DNA from: CAYQDR01 sp964416315
GTDB taxonomy: Bacteria; Methylomirabilota; Methylomirabilia; Rokubacteriales; DASRDR01
DNA length: 16,883 bases
Direction of reading: 5' to 3'
NCBI GenBank assembly: GCA_964416315.1
Contig: CAYQDR010000111.1
Location: 1-16,883, forward strand
The notes beneath the pieces are model-generated. The model worked only from the letters and a program-made list of their open reading frames with translations. It did no database searches and had not been told where the DNA came from. The position numbers and the translations under genes were made by a program. Positions 1-7,533 of this stretch are shown one piece after another. Each line of letters begins with the position of its first letter. The first letter of the stretch is position 1.

Positions 1-54
1 CTCAGCGCGACGCCGATGGGCCGCCCCAAACGGCCCGCGGGAAACTCACGCTAG
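1..54 (+). CDS. Possible C-terminal tail of an upstream gene (partial)
   Basis: Reading frame 1 is open from the first base and closes at a TAG at 52-54, giving 17 residues that end in GRPKRPAGNSR. Most codons end in G or C, as in the real genes of this window, and a basic tail of this kind is common at protein ends. The segment would be convergent with the molybdenum hydroxylase gene. A short G/C hairpin (GGGCCG at 18-23 against CGGCCC at 31-36) lies inside it. There is too little sequence to name a family, and chance openness over 54 bases is quite possible. Confidence 0.25.
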   Translation, partial: LSATPMGRPKRPAGNSR

Positions 55-211
55 CACCCGGCGATTCTGGGCGCAGCCAGTGTGGGTGCGGCGGTCGCTC
101 CTCGGGGATCTATTGACCCTCAGTGAGGTTCCATAGACGGCTGGCTGAGGCGGGGCGCTGCGCACCGGGGTCGGCCGCCGGCGGTTCGCCGAAACCCGGC
201 GCGGCGTCCGC
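55..211. other. Non-coding gap with weak hairpin potential
   Basis: No convincing gene is seen here. GCACCC (54-59) can pair with GGGTGC (84-89), with CTGG (67-70) and CCAG (77-80) nested inside. This could form a structured 3' end for transcripts from either side, but there is no T-tract of an intrinsic terminator. A TTGACC at 113-118 resembles a -35 box, but no -10 at proper spacing and no downstream plus-strand gene support it. The ORF beginning at 123 is antisense to the molybdenum hydroxylase gene. Confidence 0.4.
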
Positions 212-2527
212 CTACCGGGACCGCCCGCGGGCCTGGGCGATTGCCTGCCAGATCCTGTCGGGCGTCAGCGGGATGTCGAGGTGGCGGATCCCGAGCGGGG
301 CGAGGGCGTCCATCACGGCGTTCGCGACGGCGGGGGTGGAGCCGATCGTCGCCGACTCGCCGATCCCCTTGACGCCGAGCGCCGTCCGCGGGGACGGGGT
401 CACCGTGTGGCCGGTCTCGAACGACGGGAGGTCCTCGGCCTTCGGGATCGCGTAGTCGAGGAGCGAGCCCGTCACGAGCTGCCCCGCGGCGTCGTAGCGC
501 CCGCCCTCCCAGAGGGCCTGGCCGATCCCCTGGGCGAGGCCGCCATGGACCTGCCCGGCCGCGAGGAGCGGGTTCACGATCGTGCCGCTGTCGTCCACCG
601 TCACGTACCGGAGGAGGCGGACCACCCCCGTCTCCGGGTCCACCTCGACCATCGCGAGGTGGGAGCCGAAGGGGTAGAGGAGCCCCTCCCCGACGAAGTC
701 ACGCCGCCCTTCGAGGCCCGGCTCGAGGTCGGCCGGCCGCGGGCCCTGGTGCGCGGCGCGCGCGACCTCGGGCCACGTGACGCGCCGATCGGGGACCCCG
801 CGGACGTGGAAGGCCCCGTCGGCCAGCACGATGTCGTCGGCCCGCGCCTCCAGGAGATGCGCGGCGAGGCGGCGGGCCTTCTCGACGACCTCGCGGGCGT
901 TCAACACGCCGGCCATCCCCCCGCGGGCGATGCTGCGGCTCCCGAAGGTCCCCGTCCCCTTGCGGACCTTCCGGGTGTCGGAGTGGACGACCGTGACGTC
1001 CTCGACCGGCATCGAGAGCTCGTCGGCCACGATCTGGGCGAAGCTGGTCTCGTGCCCCTGGCCGTGCGGCGAGCAGCCGGTCAGCACGGTCACCTTCGCA
1101 TCCGGCCCCACCACGACGTCGCTGGTCTCCTCGTCGACGAACCCGCACATCTCGACGTAGGAGGCGAGCCCGATCCCGACGAGGCGGCCCTCGGCGCGCG
1201 CCCGCGCCTGCTCGGCGCGGAGCCCCCTGTAGTCGGCGCGCTCGAGGAGGGCGTCGAGGGCGCGCGCGTAGTGGCCGCTGTCGTAGTGCGGCCCCATCGG
1301 CGCCTGGTAGGGGAAGGCCGACGGCGGGATGAAGTTCTTCCGCCGGACCTCCGCGGGGTCCATTCCGAGCTCCCGCGCGAGGAGGTCCATCATCCGCTCG
1401 ATGAAGTAGGCCGCCTCCGGGCGGCCGGCGCCGCGGTAGGCGGCGGTGCCCATGGTGTTGGTGTAGGCGCCCACGACCTTGGCCCGGACCGCGGGGATGT
1501 CGTAGCAGCCCGTGATCATCTGGCCGCAGAGGACGGGGAGGAGCGGCCCGTCGCTGAAGAGCGTGAAGCCGAGGTTGCCGACGATGCGGGCCTTCAGGCC
1601 GCGGATCCGGCCGTCCCGGTCGGCGGCGAGACGCAGCGTGGCCACGACGTCGCGGCCGTGTGAGGTCGCGAGGAGGTCCTCGCGGCGGGTCGCGGTCCAC
1701 CGGACGGGACGCTCGAGCCGCCGGGCGACCCAGGCGGCCAGGAGGTCCTCGGAGTAGAGGGCGATCTTGGCCCCGAACCCGCCGCCGACGCGGGGGGCGA
1801 TCACGTGCACCCGCTCCGCGGGGTGCTTCAGGTGCTGGGCGATGGCGTCCCGGAGCCCGTGGGGGATCTGGGTGGACGCCCACACGGTGAGCTCCCCGCT
1901 CGTCGGGTCGTACCGGGCGGCCACCGCCCGCGGCTCCACGGCGACGGCCATCAGGCGCTGGTTGCGGAGCGTGGCCTCGACGATGACCGGCGCGTCGGCG
2001 AACGCCGCCTCCAGGTCGCCGTGCTCGCGAGCCCAGCGGATCCCCGTGTTCGACCGGTAGCGCTCGTGGATCCGGGGCGCGCCCGACTGGAGGGCCGCCT
2101 CGGCGTCGGTCACCGCCGGGAGCACCTCGTACTCGACCTGGATCAGGTCGGCGGCGTCCTGGGCGGCGTAGGGGCTGTCGGCGACCACGACGGCGAGCGG
2201 CTCCCCGACGTAGCGGGTCTTGCCCTCGCAGAGGACCCGCCGCGCCCGCGGGTTCACGTGGTCGAAGGCGTTCGTCTCGATCATCATCGGGATCTCGCCG
2301 AGCTCGGTCGTGAAGTCGGTCGCCGTGAAGACGGCGACGACCCCGCGGGCGGCCTGGGCGTCGCCGATCGAGATGCGGCGGACCTGGGCGTGAGCGTGCG
2401 TGCTCCGGACGACCGCGAGGTGGAGCGCCCCGGGAAGCGGCACGTCGGCGACGTAGTGGTCGGCCCCGGTGAGGAGGCCCCGGTCCTCCTTGCGCTTGAG
2501 CGGCTGGCCGACGGTCGGCGGCGTCAC
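212..2527 (-). CDS. Xanthine dehydrogenase/CO dehydrogenase-family molybdopterin-binding large subunit
   Basis: This is a 771-residue member of the molybdenum hydroxylase family, whose large subunit carries the Mo-cytosine-dinucleotide cofactor and active site and hydroxylates carbon centres (or oxidises CO) with water as oxygen source. The N-terminal Ald_Xan_dh_C-type domain spans about residues 10-140 and the Mo-binding domain about 165-765. Visible motifs are GGGFGAK (248-254), AYRGAGR (363-369), HGQGHETSF (488-496) and GVKGIGE, with E724 the expected catalytic glutamate. AYRGAGR is the loop typical of so-called form II CoxL proteins; true form I CO dehydrogenases have AYRCSFR. The substrate therefore cannot be read from sequence and CO oxidation is not established. 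The start is a GTG 7 nt after the stop of the upstream small gene, with a weak GAGGG before it, so co-expression is likely. No FAD (CoxM-like) or 2Fe-2S (CoxS-like) subunit gene is adjacent: 1-211 holds no minus-strand gene. Confidence 0.93.
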   Translation of the reverse strand: MTPPTVGQPLKRKEDRGLLTGADHYVADVPLPGALHLAVVRSTHAHAQVRRISIGDAQAARGVVAVFTATDFTTELGEIPMMIETNAFDHVNPRARRVLCEGKTRYVGEPLAVVVADSPYAAQDAADLIQVEYEVLPAVTDAEAALQSGAPRIHERYRSNTGIRWAREHGDLEAAFADAPVIVEATLRNQRLMAVAVEPRAVAARYDPTSGELTVWASTQIPHGLRDAIAQHLKHPAERVHVIAPRVGGGFGAKIALYSEDLLAAWVARRLERPVRWTATRREDLLATSHGRDVVATLRLAADRDGRIRGLKARIVGNLGFTLFSDGPLLPVLCGQMITGCYDIPAVRAKVVGAYTNTMGTAAYRGAGRPEAAYFIERMMDLLARELGMDPAEVRRKNFIPPSAFPYQAPMGPHYDSGHYARALDALLERADYRGLRAEQARARAEGRLVGIGLASYVEMCGFVDEETSDVVVGPDAKVTVLTGCSPHGQGHETSFAQIVADELSMPVEDVTVVHSDTRKVRKGTGTFGSRSIARGGMAGVLNAREVVEKARRLAAHLLEARADDIVLADGAFHVRGVPDRRVTWPEVARAAHQGPRPADLEPGLEGRRDFVGEGLLYPFGSHLAMVEVDPETGVVRLLRYVTVDDSGTIVNPLLAAGQVHGGLAQGIGQALWEGGRYDAAGQLVTGSLLDYAIPKAEDLPSFETGHTVTPSPRTALGVKGIGESATIGSTPAVANAVMDALAPLGIRHLDIPLTPDRIWQAIAQARGRSR

Positions 2528-2534
2528 GGCACCC

Positions 2535-2870
2535 TCACGGCCGGTCGTTGCCGGGCGCCCGCCGCGTCACGAGGCGCATGAGGCCATCCAGCGTGTGGCG
2601 GAGCCCCGCCGTCGGGAGCAGCCCGATCCGCTCGGCGGCGCGCCGATCGACGCGGACGCGCTGGGACTGGAGCACGTACGGGGAGCGGAGGATCTGGGCG
2701 ATTCGCTCCTCGGGGAGGCCGAGGTCGGTCAGGAGCGTCTCGAGCGCGTCGGGGTCGGCCAGGCTCACGATAGGCGCAGGGTCTCCCGACGGCGGGCCGG
2801 CCGGCACGAGGCTCACCTCGAAGGCGCCGCGCTCGTTGCAGCGGATCACGAGATTCGCGTCGATCTTCAC
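2535..2870 (-). CDS. Hypothetical protein, 111 aa, first gene of the molybdenum hydroxylase unit
   Basis: I do not recognise this family. The GTG at 2870 was chosen as start (VKIDANLVIRC...). The 20 residues in-frame upstream (to 2930) lie within the divergent promoter region, have different codon character and overlap a -10-like element. The protein is soluble, with no signal peptide or membrane helix. A beta-rich first half (about 1-45) is followed by an acidic helix-prone segment (ADPDALETLLTDLGLPEERIAQIL, about 39-62) and a basic C-terminal helix (about 75-111). Its stop is 7 nt before the start of the molybdenum hydroxylase gene on the same strand, so an accessory or regulatory role for that enzyme is possible, but this is guilt by association only. 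It is divergent from the cyclase at 2939. Confidence 0.7.
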   Translation of the reverse strand: MKIDANLVIRCNERGAFEVSLVPAGPPSGDPAPIVSLADPDALETLLTDLGLPEERIAQILRSPYVLQSQRVRVDRRAAERIGLLPTAGLRHTLDGLMRLVTRRAPGNDRP

Positions 2871-2879
2871 GGCGCAGCC

Positions 2880-2885
2880 AGCATA
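2880..2885 (-). promoter_or_regulatory. Putative -10 hexamer (TATGCT) for the hypothetical/molybdenum hydroxylase unit
   Basis: On the minus strand TATGCT lies 9 nt before the GTG start at 2870, with no Shine-Dalgarno sequence between them. If it is used, the transcript would have a leader of only a few bases. The local drop in GC supports a regulatory function. No good -35 box was identified. Confidence 0.4.
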
Positions 2886-2925
2886 ACACGTGACACGGCC
2901 GTGACATCCGGCCGCGAGCCGGCTG

Positions 2926-2931
2926 TACAAT
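2926..2931 (+). promoter_or_regulatory. Putative -10 hexamer (TACAAT), leaderless-type, for the cyclase at 2939
   Basis: TACAAT ends exactly 7 nt before the ATG at 2939, and no ribosome-binding site fits in between. Transcription would begin at or next to the start codon. A weak -35 candidate, GTGACA (2901-2906), lies 19 bp upstream. It belongs to a divergent 68-bp promoter region. Confidence 0.5.
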
Positions 2932-2938
2932 CACGGCG

Positions 2939-4765
2939 ATGGAGGCCGTGCGCCCCCGCCTCTGGCAGCGCTTCGGCGTCCGCGTCGCCGCGGGCTTCGT
3001 TGCCGTGACCCTGCTCGGGATCGGGCTCGTCGGGCTCCTGATCTACGAGCGGCAGAAGCAGATCCTGCAGGAGACGCTGGCCACCCTGCTCCTGAACATC
3101 GCGCGCACCGGTGCGGTGTTCATCGACCCGGCGCTGCACGCCGAGATCGAGCGGACGCTGACCCAGGACTCGGCCGCCTACCGCCGCGTGCGGACCGTGC
3201 TCGCGGCCATCCAGGACGTGAACCAGCTCGAGACGCCGATCTACACGCTGACGGGCTTCGACCCCGCGGCGCGCCAGGCGCGCTTCATGGTGACGAGTCG
3301 GGGCCCCGGCGTGCCCGGGGAGCCCTACCCCCTGGTGCCGGCGCTGCTCGGGCCGCTCGGTCGGGCCTTCCGCGAGGGCATCGCGACGCACACGGGGATC
3401 TACCGGAACCAGTCGGGGACCTGGCTCACGGCCTTCGCGCCGCTCCGGGGCGCCGACGGGCGGGTCTTCGCCGTCCTCGACGTGGACTACCAGGTGGACG
3501 TGTACCTGGATCGGTTGGCCAACCTCCGTCACCTGGTGCTCGGCACCTCGCTGCTCGGGGCGGTGGTGGCGCTGGCGCTCGGGCTCGCGGTCGCGCGGCG
3601 GGTGACCGGGCCGGTGAGCGACCTCACGCGCGGCGTGGCCCGCGTCGCCGCGGGGGATCTTTCGCAGTCCCTGCCCGTGCGGTCGGCGGACGAGCTCGGT
3701 CAGCTCACCCGCGCGTTCAACGCGATGCTGGAGGGGCTCCGGCAGCGCGACTTCATTCGGGACACCTTCGGACGCTACGTCTCCCCGGAGGTGGCGCAGA
3801 CCCTCCTGGAGTCACCGGAGGGCCTCCGGCTGGGCGGCGAGAAGCGCGAGATCACGGTCCTCATGACCGACCTCCGGGGGTACACGAGCCTCGCCGAGAC
3901 GCTGGACCCCGCCATTGTCGTGCAGGTGCTCAACGGGTACCTCGGGCGGATGACGGACATTCTCATCGAGCACGGCGGGACGATCGACGAGTTCATCGGG
4001 GACGCGATCCTCGCGATCTTCGGCGCGCCGATGCCGCACCCGGACCATGCCGAGCGCGCCGCCGCCTGCGCCATCGCGATGCAGCTCGCGATGGACGAGG
4101 TCAACCGGGACCACGCGGCGCGCGGGCTGCCGCGGCTCGAGATGGGGATCGGGCTCAACACCGGCGAGGCGGTGGTGGGGAGCGTCGGCTCCGAGAAGCG
4201 TGCGAAGTACGGCGTCGTGGGCAACACCGTCAACCTCGCCGCGCGCGTCCAGGCCTGCACGGTCGGCGGCCAGGTGCTCCTGAGCCCCTCGACCCACGCG
4301 CGGATCCGGGAGGTCGCGGAGGTGGGGCCGCCGCTCCCCGTCGAGGTCAAGGGGATCCGCGAGCCGCTCCTCCTCTACGAGCTCCGGGCCCTCCGCGGCC
4401 GCTACGCCCGCCGCCTCCCGGAGCTCGCTGCGGGCGAGGCGCCCGAGACGCCGGTGGCTCTGCCCCTGCGCGTGTGGGTGATCGACGGGACCCGCGTCCG
4501 CGCCGAGCACGTCGGCGGCGAGGTGACGCGGCTCGGGCCGCGGCGCCTCGAGGCTCGGCTCGAGGCCGAGCTGCCGCCCCTCGCGAACGTGCGGCTCCGG
4601 CTCCGCTACCCGGCCCTCGGGCAGGACTCGGGCGACCTCTACGGCAAGGTGGTCGCTGCGGAGCGGCAGGACGGGGAGTGGGTCGCCCGGATCGGGCTCA
4701 CGTCGGTGGACGCGGGCGACCGGCAGATCCTCGAGGAGCTGCGTCGCGCCGGCGGGCCGGCCTAG
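2939..4765 (+). CDS. Membrane sensor HAMP-domain class III nucleotide cyclase with possible PilZ-like tail
   Basis: This 608-residue inner-membrane receptor cyclase converts a nucleoside triphosphate to a 3',5'-cyclic nucleotide. A first membrane helix (about 15-35) is followed by a Cache-like periplasmic domain (about 37-197), a second helix (about 198-219), a HAMP domain (about 221-273), the FGRYVSPEV linker (278-286) and the catalytic domain (about 300-480). D311 and D355 are the expected metal ligands, and N432 and R436 the transition-state residues. The purine-selecting positions appear to be E351 and G425, where classical adenylate cyclases have Lys and Asp/Thr. Glu at this site is the guanylate cyclase type, so cGMP is as plausible as cAMP. 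The last roughly 100 residues (505-605) resemble a degenerate PilZ fold (...LPPLANVRLRLRY... then ARIGLTSVDAGDRQIL) but lack the RxxxR and D/NxSxxG c-di-GMP motifs. The ATG at 2939 appears leaderless. Its stop overlaps that of the convergent beta-propeller gene within one CTAG. Confidence 0.93.
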   Translation: MEAVRPRLWQRFGVRVAAGFVAVTLLGIGLVGLLIYERQKQILQETLATLLLNIARTGAVFIDPALHAEIERTLTQDSAAYRRVRTVLAAIQDVNQLETPIYTLTGFDPAARQARFMVTSRGPGVPGEPYPLVPALLGPLGRAFREGIATHTGIYRNQSGTWLTAFAPLRGADGRVFAVLDVDYQVDVYLDRLANLRHLVLGTSLLGAVVALALGLAVARRVTGPVSDLTRGVARVAAGDLSQSLPVRSADELGQLTRAFNAMLEGLRQRDFIRDTFGRYVSPEVAQTLLESPEGLRLGGEKREITVLMTDLRGYTSLAETLDPAIVVQVLNGYLGRMTDILIEHGGTIDEFIGDAILAIFGAPMPHPDHAERAAACAIAMQLAMDEVNRDHAARGLPRLEMGIGLNTGEAVVGSVGSEKRAKYGVVGNTVNLAARVQACTVGGQVLLSPSTHARIREVAEVGPPLPVEVKGIREPLLLYELRALRGRYARRLPELAAGEAPETPVALPLRVWVIDGTRVRAEHVGGEVTRLGPRRLEARLEAELPPLANVRLRLRYPALGQDSGDLYGKVVAAERQDGEWVARIGLTSVDAGDRQILEELRRAGGPA

Positions 4766-5793
4766 CGGGACTCGGGCCGGAGCCGCAGGATCTGCCCGGA
4801 GTCCTCGGCGACGACGAGGCTGCCGTCTGCGAGCGCCACGAGGGCCATCGGGCGCGTGAGGCCTTCGACGAACGGGTGCGTCGCACCGTCGGGGCCGACG
4901 CGGACGATCCGTCCGCCGTAGTGGTCCAGCGCGTACAGCTCGCCCTCCGCGCCCAGGGCGACCAGGTGCGCCCCGGGGACCGAGGCGAGCGGGACGATCG
5001 CCGCGTCGGGCCTGAGGCGGTGGAGCTCCCCGGCCGGCCCCACGAGCAGCAGATCGCCCCCGGGCAGCGCGCGGACGCTCCGGTAGCGTGGCAGCGTCGC
5101 GCCGGCGCGCCGGAGCGCGGCCGGCGGGAAGACGGGCTTCGCGTACTCGAGGTTCCGCGGGAGCGGCAGCGGCTCGTCCACGGCGAGCCGGTAGAGGACC
5201 GGCCCCTCGTAGCGCTCCGCGTCCCCGAACCACTCGCGCTCGGCCGGGAGGGTCGGGTCCGCGACGACGCTGCGGCCCGCGAAATCGAGGACGACGAGGC
5301 GGCCGTCCCCGTCGAAGGCGAGCGCCCAGAACGCCGCCTGGTTCAGCCCGCGCGCGTAGAGGACCGGGGCGCCTCCCGGCGGGACGCGGTAGAGGTGCCG
5401 GCCGAGGCGCTCCGCGACGTAGAGGTCGCCGGTCCCCGGATGGCGGGCGAGGCTCCCCATCCGGAACCGCGCGGGGTCGGGCGAGAAGGGGATCGAGGCC
5501 GGGCGGAGCCTCTTCGCCTCGACCGGGAGCGGGCCCGCGAGCGGGATGCGGACGAGCGCGCTCGCGCCGCTGCCCATCGGGTCGAGCTGGGTGAGGACCC
5601 AGAGGCCGTCCGGCGGGTCGACCGCCAGATCTTGCGGCAGCCGGAACCCCACGCCGACGAGCTCGACGCGCCAGCCGGGCGGGAGCTGCAGGGTGAGCGC
5701 CCCCTGCAGGGAGGCCCCGCTCCACACCTGGGCCGTGGCGGCCGTCGTGAGGCCGAGCCCGAGGGCGAGCGCGGGCAGGACCCGGAAGCGCAT
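4762..5793 (-). CDS. Secreted NHL/SMP-30-like beta-propeller protein
   Basis: This 343-residue protein has a Sec signal peptide (residues 1-21, probable cleavage after ATA before Q22). The mature part consists of repeated strand units of the LxPGGDLLLV, GELYALDHYGGRIVRV and DGSLVVAEDSGQILRL kind, typical of NHL or SMP-30/gluconolactonase-like propellers. An SMP-30 active site was not identified, so it may be a ligand-binding or scaffold propeller in the periplasm. The start is the ATG at 5793, preceded by GAGG and 11 nt after the stop of the haem-motif cyclase, so it is the last gene of that operon. A much longer in-frame reading to 7506 exists, but its extra part runs through the cyclase gene in the wrong frame and with wrong codon use. 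The neighbouring genes suggest a partner or extracytoplasmic effector for cyclase signalling, which is inference. Confidence 0.85.
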   Translation of the reverse strand: MRFRVLPALALGLGLTTAATAQVWSGASLQGALTLQLPPGWRVELVGVGFRLPQDLAVDPPDGLWVLTQLDPMGSGASALVRIPLAGPLPVEAKRLRPASIPFSPDPARFRMGSLARHPGTGDLYVAERLGRHLYRVPPGGAPVLYARGLNQAAFWALAFDGDGRLVVLDFAGRSVVADPTLPAEREWFGDAERYEGPVLYRLAVDEPLPLPRNLEYAKPVFPPAALRRAGATLPRYRSVRALPGGDLLLVGPAGELHRLRPDAAIVPLASVPGAHLVALGAEGELYALDHYGGRIVRVGPDGATHPFVEGLTRPMALVALADGSLVVAEDSGQILRLRPESR

Positions 5794-5804
5794 CGGCCTC
5801 GGCC

Positions 5805-7409
5805 TCAGGCGCTGACCGTCCCGTAGACCCCCGGCGGCACGAGGCGGTAGACGCGGACCGGCTGGGCGACGTTCTTGAGCTGGTGCTCCCCCGTGTCCTC
5901 GAGGACGTACTGCGCCTTGACCCGCTGGGCCGTCTCCGGCCCGATCTTGACCTCGCCGCCCCGGGTGAGGCCCGCGATGCGGGCCGCGAGGTTGGTCGTC
6001 GGGCCGGAGGCGGTGAAGGTCCAGCGACCGCCGCCGCCCGCCTCCAGCTTCGTCGCGCCGACGAGCGCCGGCCCGCTGTTGATGCCGACGTGGATCGCCA
6101 CCGGCGGGTAGACGCCCGCGAACTCCTGGTTCAGCGCGGCGACCTTCGCGAGCAGCTCGAACGCGGCCCCGGCGGCGTTCAGCGCGTGGCGCGTCGGGCT
6201 CCCCTCGCTCTGGAAGATCACCATGAGGCCGTCCCCGGCGGTCTCGTTGACATCGCCGTGGTGCGCCCGGATGATCTCGAGGAAGGTCGAGAAGTAGTCC
6301 TGGATCATCCGGTTCAAGCGCTGGGGCGGGACCTGCTCGGAGAGGCGCGTGTAACCCTCGACGTCGAGGAAGAGGACCGAGACGTCCGCCTCGCGCTTCT
6401 CGAGCTCCCGCGCGTCCGGGTTCTGCTCGAGCAGGCGCGTGACGGCCTCCGGCACGAACTTCGAGAGCTCCCCTTTGACCTGCTCGAGGAGCTCGACCTT
6501 CTGGAGCGACTCTCTCAGGCTCTGGAGCGTCGCCGCGAGCTCGGCGTTCCGGGTCTCCAGGTCGGTGTGGAGGGTCCGCAGCCGCTCCGCCATGTCGTTG
6601 AGCGCCTGGCCGAGCTGGCCGATCTCGTCCCGGGTGCGGACCGCGACGCGCGCCGCGAAGTCGCCGCCGCCGATCCGCCGCGCCGCGGCGGCCGCCCTGC
6701 CGATGGGCTCGAGGACGACGCGCCCCATGAAGACGACCAGGATGGCCGCGACGCCGAGGATCGTGAGCAGGGCGACGACGAGCTGGCGGTTCCGCGCGGC
6801 GCGGAGCTCGGCGTCCAGCTTCTCCAGCCCGAGGCTGATGCGCACGATGCCGCGGATCTGGTGGTCGGCGCCGTGGCACTCCTGGCACTTCGGGAGGTTC
6901 CGGAGCGGCCGGAACAGGGTCAGGACGCGGGTGCCGTCGAGCTGCTCCTGGATCTCCTGCGGGGCGCCGGTGTCGACGGCGCGCGCGAAGTCCGGGTGGC
7001 TGAGGCGGGCGCCGGGGGCGCGCTGCATCTGGCTGATGCGCTCGATCAGGCTCGCCTCGAGCCCGGCGATCCGGTCGACCTCGTGGACCGTCTCGAGGTC
7101 GGTGAACGCTTCGACGCCGTTGCGGCGGTAGACATCCAGGCGGCGGACGTCCTTGAGCTCGGCGCGGAGGTCCTGCACGAGCTGGCGGATGATGTCCGGC
7201 CGCCCCTCCACCATCCCGTTCTCGATGCTGGCGAGGATCGACGCCGCCAGGAGCCGCGCGGTCTCCCGGTTCCCGGCGCCGAGGGCCCGCCCCTCGTACT
7301 GGATGTTGAGGATCACGAGCCCGCCCAGGCCGAGGATCAGGGCCGCGACGATCAGCGCGATGACCTTGGCGCGCAGGCGGTGGCCGAGGAGGTCGGGCAG
7401 CAGGGTCAT
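5805..7409 (-). CDS. HAMP class III nucleotide cyclase with CxxCH haem motif in the sensor domain
   Basis: This 534-residue membrane cyclase begins with a membrane helix (about 13-35). A periplasmic sensor (about 36-207) ends with a CxxCH motif (C175, C178, H179) just before LEKLDAELRAARN, as in single-haem sensor domains of the DUF3365/Tll0287 kind. A second helix (about 208-230), a HAMP domain (about 230-282), a coiled coil (about 283-315) and the cyclase domain (about 338-525) follow. D349 and D393 are the expected metal ligands, N473 and R477 the transition-state residues. The purine-selecting sites are E389 and T466, so guanylate specificity cannot be excluded. Covalent haem c attachment would occur in the periplasm and make the cyclase redox- or gas-responsive; this is predicted, not shown. 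The ATG at 7409 lies 12 nt after the stop of the zinc-ribbon gene, with no close Shine-Dalgarno sequence. The beta-propeller gene follows after 11 nt. Confidence 0.92.
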   Translation of the reverse strand: MTLLPDLLGHRLRAKVIALIVAALILGLGGLVILNIQYEGRALGAGNRETARLLAASILASIENGMVEGRPDIIRQLVQDLRAELKDVRRLDVYRRNGVEAFTDLETVHEVDRIAGLEASLIERISQMQRAPGARLSHPDFARAVDTGAPQEIQEQLDGTRVLTLFRPLRNLPKCQECHGADHQIRGIVRISLGLEKLDAELRAARNRQLVVALLTILGVAAILVVFMGRVVLEPIGRAAAAARRIGGGDFAARVAVRTRDEIGQLGQALNDMAERLRTLHTDLETRNAELAATLQSLRESLQKVELLEQVKGELSKFVPEAVTRLLEQNPDARELEKREADVSVLFLDVEGYTRLSEQVPPQRLNRMIQDYFSTFLEIIRAHHGDVNETAGDGLMVIFQSEGSPTRHALNAAGAAFELLAKVAALNQEFAGVYPPVAIHVGINSGPALVGATKLEAGGGGRWTFTASGPTTNLAARIAGLTRGGEVKIGPETAQRVKAQYVLEDTGEHQLKNVAQPVRVYRLVPPGVYGTVSA

Positions 7410-7421
7410 TCGGGGGCGCGG

Positions 7422-7529
7422 CTACTCCTCGTCCCAGTTCCCCTGGTTCACGTTGCGACCGCACCAGGGGCACTTCGGCGTATCGGGCGGCACGGGGCTC
7501 CGGCACCCGGGGCAGAGGACGGGGATCAC
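7422..7529 (-). CDS. Zinc-ribbon microprotein, 35 aa
   Basis: A very short gene starts at the GTG at 7529, only 4 nt after the stop of the small membrane protein gene, and ends with TAG at 7422-7424. It encodes 35 residues with a classic rubredoxin-like knuckle pair, CPGC (C6, C9) and CPWCG (C20, C23), separated by 10 residues, then a short acidic tail ending NWDEE. Four cysteines at this spacing would bind one zinc. The protein is nearly all zinc ribbon with no other domain. It could be a small nucleic-acid or protein-binding adaptor, or an N-terminal type zinc ribbon that has become a free-standing gene. Most codons end in G or C, and position in a tightly packed operon supports it as a real gene. 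Confidence 0.75.
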   Translation of the reverse strand: MIPVLCPGCRSPVPPDTPKCPWCGRNVNQGNWDEE

Positions 7530-7533
7530 GGCG

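Noticed and set aside
111..141. TTGACC plus ATAGAC as a promoter for a plus-strand gene
   Set aside because: The spacing is about 15 bp and no supported plus-strand gene follows; the frame at 123 is antisense to the molybdenum hydroxylase.
281..1663. A 460-codon plus-strand open frame opposite the molybdenum hydroxylase
   Set aside because: It mirrors the sense gene's codon structure and has no recognisable domain.
212..2527. Naming the molybdenum hydroxylase gene coxL (CO dehydrogenase)
   Set aside because: The loop is AYRGAGR, not the form I AYRCSFR, and the accessory subunit genes are absent, so CO oxidation is unsupported.
4762..7506. A 914-codon minus-strand open frame
   Set aside because: Only the last 343 codons (from 5793) are the beta-propeller gene. 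The rest reads the cyclase gene in a wrong frame, giving Arg/Pro/Gly-rich sequence without domains.
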